Assembly: GCF_040605455.1 (NCBI RefSeq)
Contig: NZ_JBEXCV010000032.1
Coordinates: 1-64,000 of the forward strand
Direction of reading: 5' to 3'
From: Embleya sp040605455
GTDB taxonomy: Bacteria; Actinomycetota; Actinomycetes; Streptomycetales; Streptomycetaceae
DNA length: 64,000 nt
The position numbers and the translations under genes were made by a program. Below, in pieces: positions 17,986 through 27,009 of the stretch. The notes under the pieces were generated by a model, which was not told where the DNA came from, searched no databases, and saw only the letters and a program-made list of their open reading frames with translations. Each line of letters starts with the position of its first letter. The first letter of the stretch is position 1.

Positions 17986-18010
17986 ATTCTGGATATTAGA
18001 AGTCCAGAAT
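17986..18010. promoter_or_regulatory. Palindromic operator 1 before the DHA1 pump
   Basis: ATTCTGGA and its exact reverse complement TCCAGAAT are separated by 9 bases, giving a 25-bp site whose outer halves match the second site at 18108. It sits 117 bases upstream of the pump start, in a stretch less GC-rich than its surroundings. Confidence 0.7.
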
Positions 18011-18107
18011 AAACCTACGGCGGACGCCCACCAGACCGGCTCCCGCGGGTCGTCGGGCATATACCCCACCCCGCCGCACGCCTCTCATCGAGGGACCCTC
18101 ACCATCG

Positions 18108-18132
18108 ATTCTGGATATCAAATATCGTGAAT
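18108..18132. promoter_or_regulatory. Palindromic operator 2 overlapping the pump start
   Basis: ATTCTGGATAT, CAA, ATATCGTGAAT form a 25-bp near-palindrome (9 of 11 arm positions pair) sharing ATTCTGGATAT with operator 1. It overlaps GTG 18127 and the AT-rich bases where the -10 of a leaderless promoter would lie, so binding would block expression. Confidence 0.65.
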
Positions 18133-19479
18133 AAGCGAGCCCCCCACCCCGGGACCCGATTCCAATCCTCGTCCCGGCCCGCGTCTCAGCCCCAGCTCCA
18201 ACCTGAGCCCCGGCCCCAACTCCGAACCCCTCCCGAGCCACAACCTCCACCGCTCTCGCCGCCGCCCCCATCACCCCCACCGCCGGCCTCGCCACCATCC
18301 CCGGAACCTCCCTCGATGCTCCGGGCCTGGCTCGCCGTAGGCGCCGTCGCGCTCGGGATCTTCTCCCTCATGACGTCCGAACTGCTGCCCGTGGGCCTCC
18401 TGACGCCCGTCGGAAGCACGCTCGACGTCTCCGAGGGCACCGCCGGCCTGATGGTCACCGCGCCCGGAATCGTCGCCGCGTTCGCCGCCCCGGTGATCGC
18501 CGTTTCCGCCGGCAGGCTGGATCGCCGGGTACTGCTCGCCGCCCTGATCGCCCTCGTCGGCATCGCGAACCTGTCCTGCGCCGTCGCGCCGAACTTCGCG
18601 GTGGTCCTGGGAGCCCGCGTACTGGTCGGCGTGGGCGTCGGCGGATTCTGGGCGATCGCGGGCGGCTTGGCCCTGCGCCTGGTGCCACCGGCTCAGGTCG
18701 CCCGGGCCACCGCCGTCGTCTTCGGCGGCGTCTCGACGGCGTCCGTATTGGGCGTACCGGCAGGCACCTTCATGGGTGAACTCACCGGCTGGCGCACCGC
18801 ATTCGCGGCCGTCGGCGGCCTGGGCCTGATCGCGCTGGTGGTGCTGGTATTCCTGCTGCCCCCGCTGCCCGCCTCACCCTCGGCCCGCCCGATGACCTTC
18901 CGCGACCTGTCCCGACTCGGTCGCGACAACCGCGGGGTACGAATCGGCCTGGCGCTCACGTTCCTGCTGATCACCGGCCACTTCGTCGCATACACCTTCG
19001 TCCGGCCCATCCTGCGGAACGTATCCGGTGTCGACGAAGGTCTGATCGGCGTTCTGCTCCTCGGCTACGGCGTGGCCGGTGTCGCCGGCAACTTCGCGGC
19101 GGGCGCCCGGGCCTCGCGGGAGGCACGACGCACCCTGCTCACCATCACGGCCGCGCTGACCACGGTGCTGACCCTGCTCGCCCTCCTGCACGACGTTCCG
19201 GCCGCCGGCATCACCCTGCTGATCGTGTGGGGCCTGGCCTACGGCGGCGTACCGGTAAGCCTGCAGACCTGGATGCTCACCGCCGCGCCACAGGCCACCG
19301 AGGCGGCAACGTCCCTGTTCGTAGCGGTTTTCAACCTGTCCATCGCCCTCGGCGCCCTCCTCGGGGCACTGGCGGTGGACGGCATCGCCACCGCCGCCGC
19401 CCCATGGCTGGGCGCCGCACTCGTGTTCCTCACCGCCCTGACCGCAATTGCCGCCCGACGCCCGCCCACCGGCCGATGA
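18127..19479 (+). CDS. MFS transporter, DHA1 (12-TM) family
   Basis: A 450-residue exporter related to sugar-efflux and arabinose-polymer exporters of the DHA1 group. Residues 1-62 are extremely Pro-rich; the first helix begins at MLRAWLAVGAVALGIFSLMT with TSELLPVGLL, a family hallmark. GRLDRRVLL is motif A, RVLVGVGVGGFWAIAGGLAL is in helix 4, and VRPILRNVSGVDEGLIG in the second half. GTG 18127 would be leaderless; ATG 18316, just before helix 1, is a possible alternative that would leave the Pro-rich part as leader. The two operators suggest repression by a regulator not encoded next door. Confidence 0.82.
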   Translation: MNKRAPHPGTRFQSSSRPASQPQLQPEPRPQLRTPPEPQPPPLSPPPPSPPPPASPPSPEPPSMLRAWLAVGAVALGIFSLMTSELLPVGLLTPVGSTLDVSEGTAGLMVTAPGIVAAFAAPVIAVSAGRLDRRVLLAALIALVGIANLSCAVAPNFAVVLGARVLVGVGVGGFWAIAGGLALRLVPPAQVARATAVVFGGVSTASVLGVPAGTFMGELTGWRTAFAAVGGLGLIALVVLVFLLPPLPASPSARPMTFRDLSRLGRDNRGVRIGLALTFLLITGHFVAYTFVRPILRNVSGVDEGLIGVLLLGYGVAGVAGNFAAGARASREARRTLLTITAALTTVLTLLALLHDVPAAGITLLIVWGLAYGGVPVSLQTWMLTAAPQATEAATSLFVAVFNLSIALGALLGALAVDGIATAAAPWLGAALVFLTALTAIAARRPPTGR

Positions 19480-19636
19480 CCAGCCACCGAACCGGCCACC
19501 CCGGCCGAACCGGCCACCCCGGATCGACAGCGTGACCCACGACCACACCCCCAGCGGCACCCAAAACAGCATCCACCACGGCACCGATACCCGCACCGGC
19601 AAGCCCGCCGGCAACCGCACCAAGGAGAACCCGACC

Positions 19637-20041
19637 ATGAGCCGTTCCATCACCATCACCAACCCGGCCGAGCTGCACAACCCGGTGACCTTCGGCTACA
19701 GCCACGTCGTCGACGCACCCAGCCCCGACCTGGTCGTCATCGCCGGCCAGTACGGCTCCAACCCGACCGGCGCCGTCGACTCGTCGGACTTCGCAGCCCA
19801 GGTCGAACGCTCCTTCGCCAATCTGGGCACCGCCCTCGCCGCAGCCGGCCTGGGCTTCCAGGACGTGGCCCGCCTCGGCACATACATCGTGGATCACGAC
19901 CACACCAAGCTCGAAGCCCTCCTCGCGGTGATCAACCGCATCTGGGGCAACCAGCCGCCGGCCCAAACCCTCCTCGGCGTCGCCGCCTTGGCCCTCCCCG
20001 ACATGCTCTTCGAGGTCGACGCAATTGCGGTTCGCCCATAA
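19637..20041 (+). CDS. RidA-family protein
   Basis: A 134-residue RidA/YjgF-like protein. Known members hydrolyse reactive enamines and imines formed by PLP enzymes. It has VVIAGQYGSNPTG, VERSFANLGTALAAAGLGFQDV, YIVDHDH and a final LFEVDAIAV. The classical active-site Arg of the IAR motif near residue 105 is not evident, so it may belong to a side branch. ATG 19637 follows aaggaga. It lies 157 bases behind the DHA1 pump and may be co-transcribed. Confidence 0.85.
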   Translation: MSRSITITNPAELHNPVTFGYSHVVDAPSPDLVVIAGQYGSNPTGAVDSSDFAAQVERSFANLGTALAAAGLGFQDVARLGTYIVDHDHTKLEALLAVINRIWGNQPPAQTLLGVAALALPDMLFEVDAIAVRP

Positions 20042-20053
20042 CCGCGTCCCAAC

Positions 20054-20118
20054 GAGTCCAATTGGACTCACCGACCACCCCTCACGCGTGGTCCGAGGCC
20101 CTGGTCTCGGACCACGCG
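20054..20118. terminator. Bidirectional terminator region between convergent genes
   Basis: A perfect 16-bp palindrome (GAGTCC-AATT-GGACTC, 20054-20069) is followed by a 13-bp perfect stem (CGCGTGGTCCGAG, 8-base loop, exact complement, 20085-20118). They separate RidA from the convergent ECF42 gene. Confidence 0.7.
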
Positions 20119-20192
20119 CCACGCCCTGACCATCAGGCCGAAGGTGCGCTCCGAGTCCCATCGCGTCTCGGTGAATGCCTGCGGCCCACCGC

Positions 20193-21338
20193 TCAGTTGC
20201 GCAGCTGTGAGTTGAGCCGTGCGGCCTGTCGCGTGAGGTGGTCGCGTTCGGGGAGGCTGGGCGCCGATCGGGCGGCTTCGGCGTAGAGGCGTGCCGCAGT
20301 CACCGGGTCGCCGTCACGCTCGTGGAGGTAGGCCGCGACAGCGGTGCGGCGGGGCAGTGCGGGGTCGAGCACCGCCAGGGCGGCCAGGCCGGCCCGTGGC
20401 CCGTCGGCCTCGCCGACCGCGACGGCCCGGTTGAGCCGGGCCACCGGGCTGCCGGTGAGGCGCACCAGTTCGTCGTACCACTCGACGATCTGCACCCAGT
20501 CGGTCTCCTCGACCGTTCGGGCGTCGGCGTGGAGCGCGGCGATGGCGGCCTGAGCCTGGAACTCGCCCAGGCGGTCGCAGGCGAGGGCGGTCCGAAGCAC
20601 ATCGACGCCCTCGGCGATCAGGCGGGTGTTCCACAGACTGCGGTCCTGCTCGGCGAGAGGCACGAGGCTGCCGTCGGGACCGGTCCGTGCCGGGCGCCGT
20701 GCGTGGTGGAGCAGCATGAGCGCGAGCAGGCCCGCGACCTCCTCGTGGTGGGTCTTGGCCGCCAGTTGACGAGTGAGCCGGATCGCCTCGGCGGCGAGGT
20801 CGACGTCGCCGGAGTAGCCCTCGTTGAAGACCAGGTAGAGCACGCGCAGCACCGTGGCGACGCCACCGGGTTGGTGGAACCGGACGCCCGAAACGGTGCG
20901 CTTGGCCCGGCTGATCCGCTGCGCCATGGTCGCCTCCGGCACCAGGTATGCCTGCGCGATCTGCCGCGTGGTCAGGCCGCCTACCGCGCGCAGCGTGAGC
21001 GCGACGGCCGAGGCCGGTGTCAAGGACGGGTGCGCACACAGGAAGTACAGCCGGAGCGTGTCGTCCACCACCTCGGCCGGGCCGGACTCGGGCTCGCCCT
21101 CGACGCGTACCTCGCGGTGCCGTCGCGAGGTGTCGGCGCGGGCGGCGTCGAGGAACTTGCGCCAGGCCACGGTGACCAGCCAGCCCTTGGGGTCCCGCGG
21201 CGGACCGTCCGGCCACACCCGCACGGCCTCGACCAGGGCGTCCTGCACGGCATCCTCGGCCGCCGCGAAGTCGGCTCCGCGTCGGACGAGGATCCCGATG
21301 ACTGCGGGCACCAGCTCCCGGAGCAGCGACTCGTTCAC
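20193..21338 (-). CDS. ECF42-type sigma factor with C-terminal TPR domain
   Basis: A 381-residue sigma factor. Region 2 lies in the first 75 residues (DFAAAEDAVQDALVEAVRVW, DPKGWLVTVAWRKFLDAAR), region 4 near 110-160 (LTTRQIAQAYLVPEATMAQR). The remaining 200 residues are the helical TPR-like extension that marks ECF42, including LNRAVAVGEADGPRAGLAAL. In this group activity depends on the extension rather than a membrane anti-sigma factor. Its ATG overlaps the stop of the DGPF gene (ATGA), the standard ECF42 pairing. Confidence 0.92.
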   Translation of the reverse strand: MNESLLRELVPAVIGILVRRGADFAAAEDAVQDALVEAVRVWPDGPPRDPKGWLVTVAWRKFLDAARADTSRRHREVRVEGEPESGPAEVVDDTLRLYFLCAHPSLTPASAVALTLRAVGGLTTRQIAQAYLVPEATMAQRISRAKRTVSGVRFHQPGGVATVLRVLYLVFNEGYSGDVDLAAEAIRLTRQLAAKTHHEEVAGLLALMLLHHARRPARTGPDGSLVPLAEQDRSLWNTRLIAEGVDVLRTALACDRLGEFQAQAAIAALHADARTVEETDWVQIVEWYDELVRLTGSPVARLNRAVAVGEADGPRAGLAALAVLDPALPRRTAVAAYLHERDGDPVTAARLYAEAARSAPSLPERDHLTRQAARLNSQLRN

Positions 21339-21745
21339 TCCGTGACCGTGGGCTGCTCGCCGTAGAACGGGCGTACCTCAAGCCACTCGTGGATCGGCTT
21401 CCCGCCCGCACCCGGAGCCGCCGACAACTCGCCGGCCAGTTCGAGCGCCCGCTCGTGGGTCTCGACGTCGATCACCATCCAGCCGGCGATCAGATCCTTG
21501 GTCTCCGCGAACGGGCCGTCGGTGACCGGCGGCCGCCCCTCGCCGTCGTAGCGGACGAACGTGCCCTCCGGGGAGAGCGCCTGACTGTCCACGAACTCGC
21601 CGGTGTCCTCCAGCCGAGCGGCGAAGTCACGCATGTACTGAACGTGGGCCGAAATCTCCTCCGGCGTCCACTGGTCCATCGCCACGTCGTTGACCGATGC
21701 CGGCGCGCCCCGGTAGTGCTTGAGCAGCAGATACTTGGCCATCAT
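21335..21745 (-). CDS. DGPF/YCII-domain partner of the ECF42 sigma factor
   Basis: A 136-residue YciI-like protein with the VTDGPFAETKDLIAGWMVID motif that names the DGPF family. ATG 21745 follows aaggagaac; an adjacent second ATG (21742) is also possible. The gene precedes and overlaps the sigma gene. DGPF genes are the usual targets and partners of ECF42 regulators; their biochemical role is not settled. Confidence 0.9.
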   Translation of the reverse strand: MMAKYLLLKHYRGAPASVNDVAMDQWTPEEISAHVQYMRDFAARLEDTGEFVDSQALSPEGTFVRYDGEGRPPVTDGPFAETKDLIAGWMVIDVETHERALELAGELSAAPGAGGKPIHEWLEVRPFYGEQPTVTE

Positions 21746-21903
21746 GTTCTCCTTGGGGCGGTACGGCCCGGTGGCCGCGTTCACTCGGGGGACGAAGCCG
21801 CAGGCGGATTCTCGACATCCCACCGCAACGCATCTTGGCGGATTTCGAAAACTCCGCGCACGCCGCACCGCCGATCCGCCCGGCGCGGGCGACCGCGCGG
21901 CAC

Positions 21904-22401
21904 TCAAGCGCGTCGGCGCTCCTCCCGCTGCCGAACCAGCTCCTCGACCGCGCTCGGCAGAGTCGTCTCGAAGTCGATCAGCTTCGCCCACGTCGGGGTC
22001 ACGACGATCCGGACCATGCCGTCGTAGAGGGAACGCACCTCCGCCTCCCAGTGCACCCGTTGCTCGGGCGTCATCTCGTAGGTGCCGTTCATCCGGAGAT
22101 ACTCGTCCGGGATGCCGTCGACGACGTCCAACTCGGCCCGACCTCGAATGAGCAGGATCTTGGGCGGGTGCGCCTCGGTGTCGATCGTCAGGGCAACCGT
22201 GGGGTTCTTGCGCAGGCCCGGGAGCTTCGGGGCGTTCTTCGTAGTGCACATGACGATCTGCGAACCGTTCCAGGTGAACGCGATCGGGACATTGCGGGGG
22301 GTGCCGTCCTTGGCGACGTAGGCCAGGCGGGTCAGGTCACGGGCCAACAGTTCCCGGCTGATCGGTCGGTTCAGAATCTCGGTGATCTCGTTGGGTTGCA
22401 C
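21904..22401 (-). CDS. PNPOx-fold (pyridoxamine oxidase-like) FMN/F420 protein
   Basis: A 165-residue split-barrel protein starting at GTG 22401 after gaggaac. DLTRLAYVAKDGTPRNVPIA, FTWNGSQIVMCTTKNAPKL and NPTVALTIDTE match the PNPOx/FDOR group that binds FMN or F420. Many relatives are small flavin or deazaflavin reductases of unknown substrate. It is a single gene divergent from decayed sequence. Confidence 0.85.
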   Translation of the reverse strand: MQPNEITEILNRPISRELLARDLTRLAYVAKDGTPRNVPIAFTWNGSQIVMCTTKNAPKLPGLRKNPTVALTIDTEAHPPKILLIRGRAELDVVDGIPDEYLRMNGTYEMTPEQRVHWEAEVRSLYDGMVRIVVTPTWAKLIDFETTLPSAVEELVRQREERRRA

Positions 22402-22970
22402 GGTTGTTCCTCTCGTTGTCGTTTTCCTGGTCCGCCCGGCGCCCCCTCGGGCTTGCGCACGCGAGTGGTGTGCGATGGCGGGAAGTGGACTCATCGTTTC
22501 CGGCGGCCGGTTCGAGTAACCATGCGGCCGCCGTGGAGCGCCGCACCGACCTGCCGCCAGAGGATCCACGCGAAACGCGAGTCGGATCGCTCCGGTCGGC
22601 GAGCCGCGGGCTCGCGGGCCGGCGACGATGCGGTCGATGCCCACGTGCTCCGTCCGTTCGATCAATGTGGTTCTCCTTCGTCCCGCGGCCCGTCGTGGCC
22701 GCTGGTGTCCCCGGGACGGAGCCGGCGCCACCTTCTCGACATCCGAAAGCGTGCCGATTTCCAAAACCTGCTTCCGGCCGTCACCGCCCCAGGGCACCCA
22801 CCCGCGCCACCAAGCGAGCGCCCGCCCGCGTGCAAGCCGATCCGCTCACGGACCGGTGCTGCAGAGGTCGAGGCGGCTGTGCATGTGAACCGGCACGCCT
22901 CGGCCCCCGTTCGGCTCCGTGAAGTCGTGCCGTCGTGGCGTCGTGGCGTCGTGGCGTCGGACATCGCCCC
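22402..22970. other. Decayed intergenic stretch
   Basis: No gene is recognised here. Four tandem copies of GTCGTGGC (first copy with one change) lie at 22924-22955. The region separates the PNPOx gene from a YbhB-type remnant and looks like degraded coding sequence. Confidence 0.45.
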
Positions 22971-23139
22971 GTGAAGCCGGGGCTGCCGGCGTGGACTCCG
23001 GGGTGATGCCGAGGGCGGTCACGCACGGGAGGTCGAGCGCGTGGACGGCGATGTAGTAGCGGTGCCTGCCCGCCGGCGGCGCGGCACCGACGTAAGCGGC
23101 CCCGGACACGGGCGCGTCCATCGAATTCCGGTCGGCGGA
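22970..23139 (-). pseudogene. YbhB/YbcL-type (PEBP-like) protein remnant
   Basis: The minus strand encodes AAYVGAAPPAGRHRYYIAVH followed by ALDLP and ALGITPESTPAA, the central ligand-site segment of bacterial phosphatidylethanolamine-binding-like proteins. Both the N-terminal DxDxP part and the C-terminal GHTLA part are missing or scrambled. Confidence 0.55.
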
Positions 23140-23182
23140 AGACCTCGTACCGGGTCGCCGGCGCGCGGGCGACAAAAGACAA

Positions 23183-23208
23183 AGGCAAGGAGTTCCCACT
23201 CCTTGCCT
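23183..23208 (-). terminator. Rho-independent-type hairpin
   Basis: AGGCAAGGAGT and its exact complement form an 11-bp stem with a 4-base loop. On the minus strand the stem is followed by tttgtcttttgtc, a good T-rich tail. It lies between the YbhB remnant and the rox promoter and may shield the two. Confidence 0.6.
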
Positions 23209-23229
23209 GTCTCAACATATAGCGCACCG

Positions 23230-23250
23230 GGGGCCTTGCGGCAAGGCCCC
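23230..23250. promoter_or_regulatory. Rifamycin-associated element (RAE)
   Basis: A perfect 10-bp inverted repeat, GGGGCCTTGC and GCAAGGCCCC around one central G. It matches the inverted-repeat element known to precede rifamycin-inactivating genes in actinomycetes and to mediate induction by rifamycins. It lies 224 bases upstream of the rox start chosen here. Confidence 0.85.
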
Positions 23251-23473
23251 GGTCGTGCTTCAGAATGCTCGTTCAAGGCCAGGACCTGCGGATATGACAA
23301 GATTCGTGAAGCTCGCGCGTCGTTGTCGACGGGTGAATTGCGCGGCGAACGTCGCACCGCCGATGGGACTCGCGGGTGCGGTTGCAGGGATTCGGCGCGC
23401 AGGTGCGGGTGTACCTGCCGCCGACTGCCCTAAGCAGTCGGCCGAAATCCAATCTCGTTGAATGGGCGTTTTG

Positions 23474-24919
23474 ATGATTGACGTAATCGTGGTCGGCGGC
23501 GGACCGACCGGCTTGATGCTGGCCGGCGAGTTGCGACTGGCGGGTGTGCATGTGGTCGTGCTGGAGAGGTTGACCGAGCCGACCGGGCAGTCCCGCGGGC
23601 GCGGCCTGCACACGCGCAGCGTCGAGCTGATGGACCAGCGCGGCCTGCTGGACCGGTTCCTCGCGGTCGGTGAAAAGTTCCAGGTCGGCGGTCTCTTCGG
23701 CGGTGTCGTCAAGCCGTGGCCGGACCGGTTGGACACGGCGCACCCGTACGGCCTCGCCATCTCGCAGCCGGCCACCGAGCAGCTTCTCAACGACCATGCC
23801 CTCGAACTCGGTGTCGAGATCCGGCGCGGCTGCGAAGTGGTCGGGCTGAGCCAGGACGAGGACGCGGTGACCGTCGAGTTGGCGGACGGCACACACCTAC
23901 GCTCGCGCTACCTCGTCGGGTGCGACGGCGCCCGCAGTGCGGTGCGCAAGCAGCTCGGCGTCGGTTTCCCCGGCGAGCCCGCCACGGTCGAGACGCTGCT
24001 GGGTGACATGGAGGCGACCGAGGATCCGGCGAAAATCCAAGCCATCGTCGCGGAAGTGCAGAAGACCCACCTGCGGTTCGGCGTCATCCCCGACGGGGAC
24101 GGGGTGTACCGCGTCATCGTGCCCGCCGACGGCGTGGCCGAGGACCGTGCGACCGCGCCGACCCTCGATGAGTTCAAGCAGCAACTACGGGCCGTCGCCG
24201 GCACCGACTTCGGCGTGCACTCGCCGCGCTGGCTGTCCCGGTTCGGTGACGCCACCCGGCAGGCCGAGCGATACCGGGTCGGCCGAGTGCTGCTGGCCGG
24301 CGACGCGGCGCACATCCACCCGCCGACCGGCGGGCAGGGGCTCAACCTCGGCGTACAGGACGCGTTCAACCTCGGCTGGAAGCTGGCCGCCGCGGTCAAC
24401 GGCTGGGCACCGGAGGGCCTGCTGGACAGCTATCACACCGAACGGCACCCGGTGGGCGCCAGTGTGCTGGACAACACCCGCGCGCAGATCACCCTGCTGG
24501 GGACCGATCCGGGAGCGACCGCGCTGCGGGAGCTGTTCTCGAAGCTGATGGACTTCGAGGAGGTGAACCGGTTCGTGACCGGCCTCATCACCGCGGTCGG
24601 GGTCCGCTACGACTTCGGCGAGGGCCACGAACTGCTCGGCCGGCGAATGCGGGACGTGCAGCTCAAGCAGGGTCGTCTCTACGAGCTGATGCGCGGCGGC
24701 CGCGGCCTGCTGCTCGACCGGACCGGCCGGCTTTCGGTGGAGGGCTGGGCGAATCGGATCGACCACGTCGTCGACATCGGCGAGGACTTGGACGTGCCCG
24801 AGGAACTGGACATGCCCGCCGTGCTGTTGCGGCCGGACGGACATGTGGTGTGGGTCGGTGAGTACCAGCAGGATCTGCTCAGCCGGCTGCCCGAGTGGTT
24901 CGGCGCTGCCACCGGCTGA
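23474..24919 (+). CDS. rox: Rifampicin monooxygenase (FAD-dependent)
   Basis: A 481-residue class A flavoprotein monooxygenase that closely follows the Rox pattern: FAD-binding GGGPTGLMLAGELRL at the N-terminus, QSRGRGLHTRSVELMDQRG, the CDGARSAVRKQLGVGFPGEP motif, and GDAAHIHPPTGGQGLNLG near residue 275. The end EYQQDLLSRLPEWFGAATG is also Rox-like. Known Rox enzymes hydroxylate the rifamycin naphthoquinone and linearise the drug, giving resistance. ATG 23474 gives the usual MxDVIVVGGGP start; ATG 23462 adds four residues. The RAE upstream strongly supports the call and implies induction by rifamycins. Confidence 0.92.
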   Translation: MIDVIVVGGGPTGLMLAGELRLAGVHVVVLERLTEPTGQSRGRGLHTRSVELMDQRGLLDRFLAVGEKFQVGGLFGGVVKPWPDRLDTAHPYGLAISQPATEQLLNDHALELGVEIRRGCEVVGLSQDEDAVTVELADGTHLRSRYLVGCDGARSAVRKQLGVGFPGEPATVETLLGDMEATEDPAKIQAIVAEVQKTHLRFGVIPDGDGVYRVIVPADGVAEDRATAPTLDEFKQQLRAVAGTDFGVHSPRWLSRFGDATRQAERYRVGRVLLAGDAAHIHPPTGGQGLNLGVQDAFNLGWKLAAAVNGWAPEGLLDSYHTERHPVGASVLDNTRAQITLLGTDPGATALRELFSKLMDFEEVNRFVTGLITAVGVRYDFGEGHELLGRRMRDVQLKQGRLYELMRGGRGLLLDRTGRLSVEGWANRIDHVVDIGEDLDVPEELDMPAVLLRPDGHVVWVGEYQQDLLSRLPEWFGAATG

Positions 24920-25669
24920 GCACGCCGGTGCAGTTCGAAGGGGACGGAACCCGTCCCCGGCCGGGCTCGGCGCTACTCGGTGTTTTTCCGTGCGTCTCAG
25001 CAAGATCCTTCGCGATGCGTTGCGTTGCTGGGCGTTTCGAGGTGGCTCGGTGCCGCGGGCCCGACGGATGCGATCGGCGCCGGCGGCAAGTCCGCCGGCG
25101 CGGATCGCGGCATCCCCGGTCAAAGCGCCTCGACGAGCGTACGGTCAATGGCCGGCTCGATGCCGGCCCGAGCGCACCGCCCGTCAGCGCCACCCTGCCG
25201 ACCCAGCCAGGTCCGGCGGGAACAGACTCGGTCAGGTGTCACCCGGCTTGAGTCGCAAACGGACCAACAACGACGTTCAGAGGCCAACTCAAGCGCCGAC
25301 TACCCGAGCGCAGTCCGCCTCGCATGCTCATGGCACCTCTGCGGCGGCGCTCTGACCTGCGCCGATGCTGTGTACGCCGTTCTGAGGGGCTGAAACGGGA
25401 AGGTGCAGGGGATCACCCTACCGACCACTGATATCGGCTTAACCGGGAGTTCCGGTATATGCGCAGGTCAGATGGGGTCTCTCGGCTGCCGATGGTGGGT
25501 TCTCGAGTCGATCTTGCCGAATCGTCACGTCGCGTGCGTCCGCAGGCGAGACCGAGGGGTACTTCGAGGACGATGCAGTTGGTCCTCCGGGCGGTTGGTC
25601 GTCCGGGCGCGTCGGATTCCGAAGTGGCAGCCGGAAGTGGGCGTGGCTGTGTTACGGCGGGAGCACCGG
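24920..25669. other. No recognised gene; degraded sequence
   Basis: About 750 bases with short, overlapping, unconvincing frames on both strands. GC content and codon bias become irregular towards 25400, where insertion-sequence debris begins. Confidence 0.5.
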
Positions 25670-25860
25670 AAGATGGTGGAGATCATCCCGGACGCGCCGG
25701 GCCCGTGCGGGCCAGGCAGATCGTGCCCAGGCTCGGGCCGGCCGCCCAGGCCGGGAAGATCGAGGGAAGGCGGTCGAAGCTGAAGCGGCTGGTCGAGCGG
25801 GAATGGCTGGACGAGGACGACCCGGGGCTGTTCACCGCGTCCCGCCGCTGGGCGTCATCG
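25670..25860 (+). pseudogene. Transposase-associated HTH fragment
   Basis: The plus strand encodes MVEIIPDAPGP then RARQIVPRLG, KIEGRRSKLKRLVEREWLDE and DDPGLFT. The RSKLKRLVxRxWL segment is a winged-helix-like piece I associate with N-terminal parts of streptomycete transposases. No complete gene surrounds it. Confidence 0.4.
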
Positions 25861-25971
25861 CCCACGGCGTCATCTCCAGGCCCGGAAGCCCGGGGCGAAG
25901 CCTGAGCCGCCGACCACCTGACCACGATCCTCGCCGGCCACGCCGCCCTCACCGCCCGCGCCGCCATCGAC

Positions 25972-26240
25972 ATGCTCGCCCAAGCCGAACACAAGCAACT
26001 GCCCACACCCCTGAGCGAGTCCGTCGAGGTCTGCCGACGCTACCCGACCGGCCAACTCGACCAACTGGGCTACGACGCCGCCCACGAAGCCGGGTGGCCG
26101 ATCGCCACCGGCGCGGTCGAAGGAGCATGCCGTCATCTCATCGCCGACCGCCTCGACATCACCGGCGCCCGCTGGGCCTCAACGACGCCGAAGCCGTCCT
26201 CCACCTCCGCCCCTTCGTGGCGCGCGACGCTCGGCGGGGG
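25972..26240 (+). pseudogene. ISKra4-type transposase C-terminal remnant
   Basis: GYDAAHEAGWPIATGAVEGA followed by CRHLIADRLDITGARW is the highly conserved end of the DDE domain of ISKra4-family transposases. At about 26175 one frame shift separates it from the next conserved part, LNDAEAVLHLRPFVAR. No intact transposase or terminal repeats are seen. Confidence 0.7.
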
Positions 26241-26811
26241 AGTGTGCCGGAGCTGCGCGGCGGAAACCGAGGCCGGCCGGCGTGCCGATTCTCGAGTGCT
26301 GTGGGTGGAAGAGAGCGATCCTTTGATGCACCAGGGCGGCCCGTGGCGGCTGCGCGGCTTCCGGGAGTTGATCCCGGGACGCGACTCACTGGGATCAGGG
26401 TGCTCGTCTTCGCTGAGAGTGCATGGCCCTTGCGGCAGCCCCTGCGGCGACCCTGCTACCGAGGTTCTCGCTGCTCTTCACCTTCCTTGGCGATTGCGTG
26501 TGCACCGATCTCGGGCGTGCGGATGACAGGATCGCGTCGAGAGATCAAGGCAGCGTGCATCCAGAGTGCCTGGATGCTCCCGATGCGGCAGCGCGAATTT
26601 CATCACTGCCAGAAGTTGGAGATGATTCACGTGCGGAGGACCGGAGAGCCCTCAAGCGCAGATTCTGCTGCCCATGAGGAGCCGTTAGGTAGCGTGTTCG
26701 CAGCGCAAATCCCGAGTATTCGACTCGCCGGATCAAGACGGACGACACGCGCTTCCCGCATCGAGCCCCGCGACGACGAGCCCACAGACTAGGGCTCTGA
26801 CCTGCTTGTTT
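26241..26811. other. No recognised gene, falling GC
   Basis: The stretch between the insertion-sequence remnant and the inverted-repeat block shows no family resemblance on either strand. Base composition drops from typical actinomycete GC to a mixed composition towards 26800. Confidence 0.5.
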
Positions 26812-26990
26812 CACAAGTTCACAACTTGTGCAACGCAAGATGTTGCACATGCTGGAGCAGGTAATGCACGGTAAGTTGTTCACGTAACTGTTCATTGTCC
26901 TGTTGCGTAAACTGTTCTCGAACATGCACGACGTGATGCACTGCAAGCTATGACGCAACATGTTCGGCTTGTTGATACAGAATAAGTCCG
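26812..26990. repeat. Relatively AT-rich block dense in inverted repeats
   Basis: CACAAGTT-CAC-AACTTGTG (26812-26830) overlaps TGTGCAAC-N7-GTTGCACA (26827-26849), both perfect. Further variants of GTTGCAC, TGTTCACG, TTGCGTAA and GATGCACTGCAAGC recur to about 26990. The local GC content is far below the rest of the window. This is what a replication origin, a centromere or a Rep/ParB binding region can look like, and it lies at the outer edge of the replicon core. Confidence 0.6.
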
Positions 26991-27009
26991 TCGACTTGCA
27001 ACGCTAAAA

